Shown piece by piece: positions 6,041-10,393 of a stretch of DNA of 10,393 nt. The notes under the pieces are model-generated. The model ran no database searches. It was given only the letters and a program-made list of their open reading frames with translations, and was not told the origin of the DNA. The position numbers and the translations under genes were made by a program. Positions within the stretch are counted from its first letter, which is position 1. The number at the start of each line of letters is the position of its first letter. Source of the stretch: DASVEG01 sp036380695 (GTDB lineage: Bacteria; Actinomycetota; Acidimicrobiia; Acidimicrobiales; CADCTF01); contig DASVEG010000298.1 in the NCBI GenBank assembly GCA_036380695.1, forward strand, positions 1-10,393, read 5' to 3'.

Positions 6041-6904
6041 GTGCTCGAGGAGACGCTGACGGCGGCGCGCGCCGGCGGCGACCGCGCGGCCGTGGTCAAC
6101 GACGTGCGCCGGTCGTTCCGCAGCGTCGCATCGGCGCTCGCGACCGTCGGCGCCATCGACGGCGGGCGCGCCGCGGCGATCGTGCAAGAGCTCGACGACG
6201 CGCTTGCGCTGCGCGGGATCGTTGCCTCGTCGGCCTTCGCGGGCCGGGCCTTCCCGGCGTTCGACCCGTCGCACCACCCCGTGCGCCGGCAGGGCGACGG
6301 GTGGCTGGAGTCGGAGATCGAGCACCACCTCGACCTCATCGTCGACTTCGACCCCGCGGCACACCCCGACACCGGTGCGAAGGCGCTGGCGAGCATCGCC
6401 CCCGTCGTCCGGGCCCTGCAAGCGGTCGGCGCGTTGCGACGCGGCGAACGCCGCCTCGCGGACCTCGCGGCCACGCTGGCCGCGGCGGGCTTCGACGTCG
6501 AGGGGCCCCAGGGCGAGGTCGACCGGGGCTGGCTCGGCTACCTCCGTGCCCGGCCGCGGCCGACGCTCGCGACGGACACGCCGGCGAAGACGCTCGCGGC
6601 GGCGAAGCTGCTCGGGACGGTCGGCGGCGTCGCCGTCTCCGTCGTGTCGGTCGGGTGGTCGGACCACCTGCTCGACGTGGAGGTGGCGGCTCCGTCGACG
6701 CAGCCGCCTCGGCTGCGCTGCAGCGTCTTCGACGACGCGGGGCAGCTGCACCTCGCGGCCGGCCCCTCGTTCGGGGACGGCGGGCAGGATCCCACCGCGC
6801 CCGTCACGTTCCGCCTCCGCCCCGGCCTGACCGCGGAGGTCCGCAGCATGTCGGTCCGCGTGACCGCAGGAGCCGAACGCCTCGAAGATCAGGTGTGGCT
6901 GTGA
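6041..6904 (+). CDS. Uncharacterised protein, alpha-helical N-terminus and beta-rich C-terminus
   Basis: 287 residues from the GTG at 6041; I do not recognise a named family. The first 60 residues and residues 105-155 look helical and alanine-rich. Between them is an acidic/histidine stretch ending HHLDLIVDFDP, and a histidine-rich SHHPVRR near residue 80. From about residue 190 the pattern alternates hydrophobic strands (AVSVVSVGW, LLDVEV, RLRCSVFDD, VTFRLRPGL), suggesting a beta-sandwich. No membrane helix, signal peptide or catalytic motif stands out. The start is uncertain: the frame is open upstream, and a CTG at 5993 lies 7 nt after GGGAG and would add a helix-like AHLWLVLEE, giving 303 residues. 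The stop overlaps the next gene by 4 bp, so the two products probably act together. A cytoplasmic location is inferred. Confidence 0.7.
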   Translation: MLEETLTAARAGGDRAAVVNDVRRSFRSVASALATVGAIDGGRAAAIVQELDDALALRGIVASSAFAGRAFPAFDPSHHPVRRQGDGWLESEIEHHLDLIVDFDPAAHPDTGAKALASIAPVVRALQAVGALRRGERRLADLAATLAAAGFDVEGPQGEVDRGWLGYLRARPRPTLATDTPAKTLAAAKLLGTVGGVAVSVVSVGWSDHLLDVEVAAPSTQPPRLRCSVFDDAGQLHLAAGPSFGDGGQDPTAPVTFRLRPGLTAEVRSMSVRVTAGAERLEDQVWL

Positions 6905-7818
6905 AGCGCGTGCGGACGCCGCCGTGGTGGGCGGGGCTGGCAGCCGCCGAAGCGGCCGTCGCGTGCGAAGGGTCGGAGCACTCGTTGCGGTGGGAGGACG
7001 GTCGGCTGCGGCTGCTCGACCATCCCGACCACGACGCCGAGCAGGTGCTCGCCGCGCTCGGCGGCGCATCGTTGCCGTGCGTCTGGCTCGCGAAGGCGTG
7101 GGCGCGCCACTCGACGTCGGTCGAGCTCGTCACGCTCGGCAGGCGACCGGGCGAGGTCGACCTCGGCCTCGATCCCGCCGTCCATCGCCCGCGGGCGACG
7201 ACCGAGGGCGAGGCGGTGCGTTCGATGACGGTCGCCGGCCCGCTGCCCCCGCACGTGTTGCGCTCGGCGCGCGATCTCGTCGTCCGCGGCGCCGAGATCC
7301 AGGCGCTCCTGGCGCTGCCCGGCCCGATGATCGACCGCCTCGTGCTCACCGTGATGGCCGCGTGCGCCGAACGGTGGGACGACGAGGACTTCCGCACCGA
7401 GCACGGGCTGCGCATCGGTGCCGCGCTCGCGGGCCGCGCCCTTCCTGCCCTCCGGCGCCTTGGCACGCGCGTGGGCGACGGCGTGATCGACGTCGGGGTC
7501 TCGCCCGCGCGCCCCGGCCACGGGCCGACGATCGCGGCGCGGATCGAGCCGGGCGAGCCCGTGGTGGTGAGCGCCGAGCTGCCGGTGGCGTGGCTGTCCG
7601 AAGTGTGGGGGCGCGGCGTGAGCGAACCGGACGGCGCGTTCGTGCTGGCGGTGACCGGCGGCGAGCCGGCGGACCTGCGCGTCGAGGTGGGGGAGTGGAC
7701 GCGGTCGGGCCCGATGTCGTGGGAGATCGTGAGCGAGCCGGCGCGCCTCGTCACCGAAGCCGACGGGAGTAGGCGGATCGTCCGGACTCAAGCGGGGACG
7801 GCGGGCGCGGCCTCGTAG
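6901..7818 (+). CDS. Uncharacterised protein, partner of the preceding gene
   Basis: 305 residues from a GTG that overlaps the upstream stop (GTGA); a GTG two codons earlier is also possible. I cannot assign a named family. The N-terminus has a compact block: PPWWAGL (7-13), a Cys-Glu-Gly-Ser-Glu-His sequence, LRWEDGRLRLLDHPDHDAE, then ALGG and a Cys followed by LAKAWARH. Residues from about 110 to 180 look helical, and the last 110 residues alternate short strands and turns (IAARIEPGEPVVVSAELPV, FVLAVTGGEPADLRVEV), suggesting a beta domain. No membrane segment or signal peptide. It shares the helical-then-beta layout of its neighbour, but I see no clear sequence similarity between them. Its 3' end overlaps the end of fbiC by 31 bp on the opposite strand. 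Confidence 0.72.
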   Translation: MKRVRTPPWWAGLAAAEAAVACEGSEHSLRWEDGRLRLLDHPDHDAEQVLAALGGASLPCVWLAKAWARHSTSVELVTLGRRPGEVDLGLDPAVHRPRATTEGEAVRSMTVAGPLPPHVLRSARDLVVRGAEIQALLALPGPMIDRLVLTVMAACAERWDDEDFRTEHGLRIGAALAGRALPALRRLGTRVGDGVIDVGVSPARPGHGPTIAARIEPGEPVVVSAELPVAWLSEVWGRGVSEPDGAFVLAVTGGEPADLRVEVGEWTRSGPMSWEIVSEPARLVTEADGSRRIVRTQAGTAGAAS

Positions 7819-10067
7819 AGCGTCGTGCGCTGCGCGAGCGTGCGCGGCCCAGGAAGACCCTCGATCAAGCGAGCGAACCCGCCCGCGTCCATCTCCTGGC
7901 CGTGGGTCGCGCCAGCCGCCCGCGAGATGTTCTCGTTCATCAGCGTGCCGCCGACGTCGTTCGCGCCTGCCTGCAACGCCTGCCGGGTGCCCGCCTCTCC
8001 CATCTTCACCCACGACACCTGGATGTTGTCGACGAGCCCGCGGTAGGCGATGCGCGCCACCGCATGCATCAGCAGCGCCTCGCGGAAGGTCGGGCCGCGC
8101 CGGCTCTTGCGTTGCAGGTACATCGGCGCGGCCATGTGCACGAAGGGCAGCGGCTCGAACTCGGTGAAGCCGCCCGTCTCCTTCTGCAGGTCACGCGTGC
8201 GCACGATGTGCTTCGCCCAGTGCACCGGGCGCTCGATCGACCCGAACATGATCGTGATGTTCGAGCGCAGGCCGACGCGGTGCGCGGTGCGGTGCGCCTC
8301 CAGCCACTCCTCGGTGTCGATCTTGTCGGGGCACAGGTCGCGGCGGACCTCGTCGTCGAGGATCTCGGCCGCGGTCCCCGGCAGGGTCTTCAGCCCCGCG
8401 GCCATCAGCCGCCGGAGATAGTCCGCGAGCGGCTCGCCGTTGCGACGCGCACCCTCGGTCACCTCCAACGCAGTGAACCCGTGGATGTGGATGGTCGGCG
8501 ACGCCTCCCTGACCGCCTCGATCACGTGCAGGTAGTAGTCGCCGTCGAAGTCGGGGTGGATGCCCCCTTGGAGGCACACCTCGGTGGCCCCCTTGGCTTC
8601 GGCCTCCACGACCCGCGACGAGATCTCCGTCAGGTCGAGAAGGTACGGCGCGCCCCGCAGGTTCAGCGACAGCGGCCCCTTCGAGAACGCGCAGAAGCGG
8701 CACTTGAACGTGCACACGTTGGTGTAGTTGATGTTGCGGTTCACGACGAAGGTCACTTCGTCGCCGACGACGGCGCGGCGGATGTCGTCCGCGACGTCGG
8801 CCACGGCGGCGACCTCCGGCCCACGGGCGGAGAAGAGCGCGGTGATCTCGTCCTCGCCGGGCTCCTGCCCTGCGAGCACGCCCGCGAGCACTTCGCCGAC
8901 ACGACCCCCGGCGACGGCATACGCCGCGGGTACGAGCGCGGGCGGCGCGGCGTCTGCGCCCGAGTACCACGCCTCGCCGGGCGGTCGCGCGAACCCGCCG
9001 GCGTCGCTCGCGTCGAGCACGGCGAAGCGCACCGCGGGGTCGATCCACGGGCCGTCGTCGCGCGCCGTCTCGGGGTACACGGTGAGACGCGGCGCGAGCA
9101 CGAAGCCACGCGCTTCGGTCGCGGCGCGCAGCGTGTCGACCGCGGGCCACGGCCGCTCCGGGTTCACGTGGTCGATGGTGACGGGCGAGACGCCGCCCCA
9201 GTCGTCGATGCCCGCGTCGAGCAGCCGGCCGAAGTCGTCGGAGAGGTTCGGCGGCGCTTGCAGGTGCACGCCGGTCGGCAGCACGAGGCGGGCGACCGCG
9301 ATCGACCACAGGAACTCCTCCGGCGGGCACGGCGGCGCGTTGTGCATCGCCGTCCCCGGCTTCGGGAGGAAGTTCTGGACGATGACCTCCTGCACGTGCC
9401 CGTGCCTGCGGTGGGAGGCGGCGATGGCTTCGAGCGCGGCGATGCGGTCGGCGCGATCCTCGCCGATGCCGCAGAGGATCCCGGTCGTGAACGGGATGGC
9501 GAGCTCGCCCGCGGCCTCCAGCGTCGCCAGCCGGCGCTCGGGCGTCTTGTCCGGCGAGCCGCGGTGTGCCGCGAGGTCGGCGCGCAGCGACTCGAGCATC
9601 ATCCCCTGGCTCGCGGACACGCTGCGAAGGCGCGCCAGCTCGTCCGTATGAAGCGCGCCCGCGTTGGCGTGGGGGAGCAGCCCGGTCTCGTCGAGCACGA
9701 GCTTGCACATGGCGACGAGGTAGTCGACCGTCGACGTGTACCCACGCTCGTCGAGCCACGCGCGGGCCGCGGGGTAGCGCTCCTCGGGCCGCTCGCCGAG
9801 GGTGAACAGGGCCTCGCGGCAACCCGCGTCGCGACCGCGCGCCGCGATGCCGAGCACTTGCTCCGGCGCGAGGTACGGCGCCTCGGTGCGGGCGGGCGGC
9901 TGCGCGAACGTGCAGTAACCGCACTTGTCGCGGCAGAGGTGGGTCAGCGGGATGAACACCTTGGGCGACCACGTGACGAGCGTCCCCGTCGCCTCGCGCT
10001 TGGACGCCGCGGCCGCCGCGAGCAGCTCGTCGAGCCCGGCGTGGAGCAGGTCGGCCGTCGCGTTCAT
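7788..10067 (-). CDS. fbiC: FO synthase, CofG-CofH fusion (FbiC)
   Basis: Bifunctional radical SAM enzyme that joins a tyrosine-derived intermediate to the flavin precursor 5-amino-6-ribitylaminouracil, giving FO, the deazaflavin core of coenzyme F420. It has 759 residues, shorter than the roughly 856 of the mycobacterial protein. The CofG half has its [4Fe-4S]/SAM cysteines at 45, 49, 52 (CRDKCGYC) and NFLPKPGTAM further on. The CofH half has its own triad at 452, 456, 459 (CTFKCRFC), then QGGIHPDF, LPGTAAEILDDEV and FVHMAAPMY. Both triads are intact, so both activities are expected. The ATG at 10067 was chosen because it gives a typical N-terminus and an ATGA overlap with the upstream regulator; GTG at 10073 is possible, while the farther in-frame start at 10247 would add only regulator-shadow sequence. 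GGGGA lies 10 nt before the ATG. Confidence 0.96.
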   Translation of the reverse strand: MNATADLLHAGLDELLAAAAASKREATGTLVTWSPKVFIPLTHLCRDKCGYCTFAQPPARTEAPYLAPEQVLGIAARGRDAGCREALFTLGERPEERYPAARAWLDERGYTSTVDYLVAMCKLVLDETGLLPHANAGALHTDELARLRSVSASQGMMLESLRADLAAHRGSPDKTPERRLATLEAAGELAIPFTTGILCGIGEDRADRIAALEAIAASHRRHGHVQEVIVQNFLPKPGTAMHNAPPCPPEEFLWSIAVARLVLPTGVHLQAPPNLSDDFGRLLDAGIDDWGGVSPVTIDHVNPERPWPAVDTLRAATEARGFVLAPRLTVYPETARDDGPWIDPAVRFAVLDASDAGGFARPPGEAWYSGADAAPPALVPAAYAVAGGRVGEVLAGVLAGQEPGEDEITALFSARGPEVAAVADVADDIRRAVVGDEVTFVVNRNINYTNVCTFKCRFCAFSKGPLSLNLRGAPYLLDLTEISSRVVEAEAKGATEVCLQGGIHPDFDGDYYLHVIEAVREASPTIHIHGFTALEVTEGARRNGEPLADYLRRLMAAGLKTLPGTAAEILDDEVRRDLCPDKIDTEEWLEAHRTAHRVGLRSNITIMFGSIERPVHWAKHIVRTRDLQKETGGFTEFEPLPFVHMAAPMYLQRKSRRGPTFREALLMHAVARIAYRGLVDNIQVSWVKMGEAGTRQALQAGANDVGGTLMNENISRAAGATHGQEMDAGGFARLIEGLPGPRTLAQRTTLYEAAPAVPA
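10064..10067 (-). other. ATGA start-stop overlap joining the HxlR gene to fbiC
   Basis: On the minus strand the four bases ATGA hold the fbiC ATG and the regulator's TGA. This is the classic layout for translational coupling and indicates one transcript for both genes. Confidence 0.8.
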
Positions 10068-10393
10068 GCCGACGCCGTCCCCGAGTAGGCGCGCGCTCCA
10101 GGGCCGGGCCGGCTGCGAATCTCCGTCGGGCCGACGGTGGTGTTGCAGTCCCAGCACACGAAGACCTGGTCGAGGGGCGTGCCGCACGCGGCGTGGGTGA
10201 GCTCGAGCGGCGGGCCACTCTCTCCCGCGAGCCAGCTGTCGCCCCATCGCATCAACGCGACGAGCGCGGGCGACAGCGCGATCCCCTTGGCGGTCAGCCG
10301 GTACTCGTACCTGGCCGGCCGCGCCTGGTACTGACGGCGGGTGAGCACGCCGTGGTCGACGAGCTTCTGCAGGCGGTCGGTGAGGATGTTGCG
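10064..10393 (-). CDS. HxlR-family winged-helix regulator, C-terminal part (5' end outside window)
   Basis: Transcription regulator of the HxlR/MarR-like winged-helix group; 109 residues are visible and the N-terminus lies beyond base 10393. The visible start RNILTDRLQKLVDHGVLTRR is the recognition-helix and wing region typical of HxlR, followed by RYEYRLTAKG, the most recognisable HxlR stretch, and LVALMRWGD. After the DNA-binding domain comes a C-terminal extension with three cysteines (codons at 10184-10186, 10154-10156 and 10145-10147; CxxxxxxxxxCxxC) that could bind zinc or sense redox state; such extensions are found in some actinobacterial HxlR proteins as I recall. Its TGA overlaps the fbiC ATG, so regulator and FO synthase are co-translated. 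HxlR proteins often respond to electrophiles or oxidants through cysteines. Targets here are unknown; self-control of this operon is the simplest guess. Confidence 0.88.
   Translation of the reverse strand, partial: RNILTDRLQKLVDHGVLTRRQYQARPARYEYRLTAKGIALSPALVALMRWGDSWLAGESGPPLELTHAACGTPLDQVFVCWDCNTTVGPTEIRSRPGPGARAYSGTASA

Noticed and set aside
4761..6059. Plus-strand open frame of 432 codons opposite the LOG gene
   Set aside because: Antisense shadow; it also runs out of frame over the zinc-ribbon gene.
7902..10088. Plus-strand open frame of 728 codons opposite fbiC
   Set aside because: Antisense shadow of fbiC, with repetitive Arg/Val/Gly/Asp composition and no recognisable domain.
8191..10218. 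Second minus-strand open frame of 675 codons inside fbiC
   Set aside because: Out-of-frame shadow; highly arginine-rich, while the fbiC frame carries both radical SAM triads.
10068..10247. Longer fbiC start at 10247
   Set aside because: The extra 60 residues are arginine/proline-rich, match nothing at CofG N-termini and lie over the HxlR gene in another frame.
1..10393. Mobile element, phage, CRISPR, tRNA or toxin-antitoxin content
   Set aside because: I found no transposase or integrase motifs, terminal repeats, spaced direct repeats or tRNA-like cloverleaf, and base composition looks even throughout by eye.

Overview
This is a very GC-rich, almost gap-free stretch of a bacterial chromosome. 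It carries ten complete protein genes and two genes cut by the window edges. The origin is most likely an actinobacterium, possibly of the Acidimicrobiia. The reasons are the near-saturated third-position GC, frequent GTG starts, an FbiC-type FO synthase (CofG and CofH fused in one chain, for coenzyme F420), a candidate leaderless promoter, and small conserved proteins of actinobacterial style. The class is an inference. I see no rRNA, tRNA, CRISPR array, insertion sequence, integrase, phage gene or toxin-antitoxin pair.

Layout. (1) Positions 2-4564, plus strand: six genes in one operon in which every neighbouring pair overlaps by 4-10 bp. They are glcD (3' part only), glcE, glcF, a 69-residue protein of unknown function, an ABC exporter ATPase and its ABC-2 permease. 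The first three encode the FAD and Fe-S subunits of a glycolate oxidase-type 2-hydroxyacid dehydrogenase; the last two encode a membrane exporter of unknown cargo. (2) Positions 4565-4601: a 37-bp convergent gap with a nested inverted repeat that may act as a bidirectional terminator. (3) Positions 4602-5774, minus strand: a long LOG-family (lysine decarboxylase-like Rossmann) protein. (4) Positions 5773-7818, plus strand: a four-cysteine zinc-ribbon protein of 72 residues, then two proteins of about 290-305 residues that I cannot assign to a named family. The zinc-ribbon gene and the LOG gene are divergent and their ATG codons share two base pairs. (5) Positions 7788-10393, minus strand: an HxlR-type regulator (5' end outside the window) followed by fbiC, joined by an ATGA overlap. 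fbiC runs tail-to-tail into the last plus-strand gene with a 31-bp overlap.

How it fits together. GlcDEF would oxidise glycolate or a similar 2-hydroxyacid and pass electrons through the GlcF clusters to the respiratory chain. FbiC makes FO, the deazaflavin precursor of F420, and its coupling to an HxlR regulator suggests redox- or electrophile-linked control of F420 synthesis. Most of the window is orthodox metabolism. The parts worth a second look are the glcDEF/small protein/exporter operon, the overlapping divergent starts, the unknown gene pair, and the regulator-fbiC coupling.
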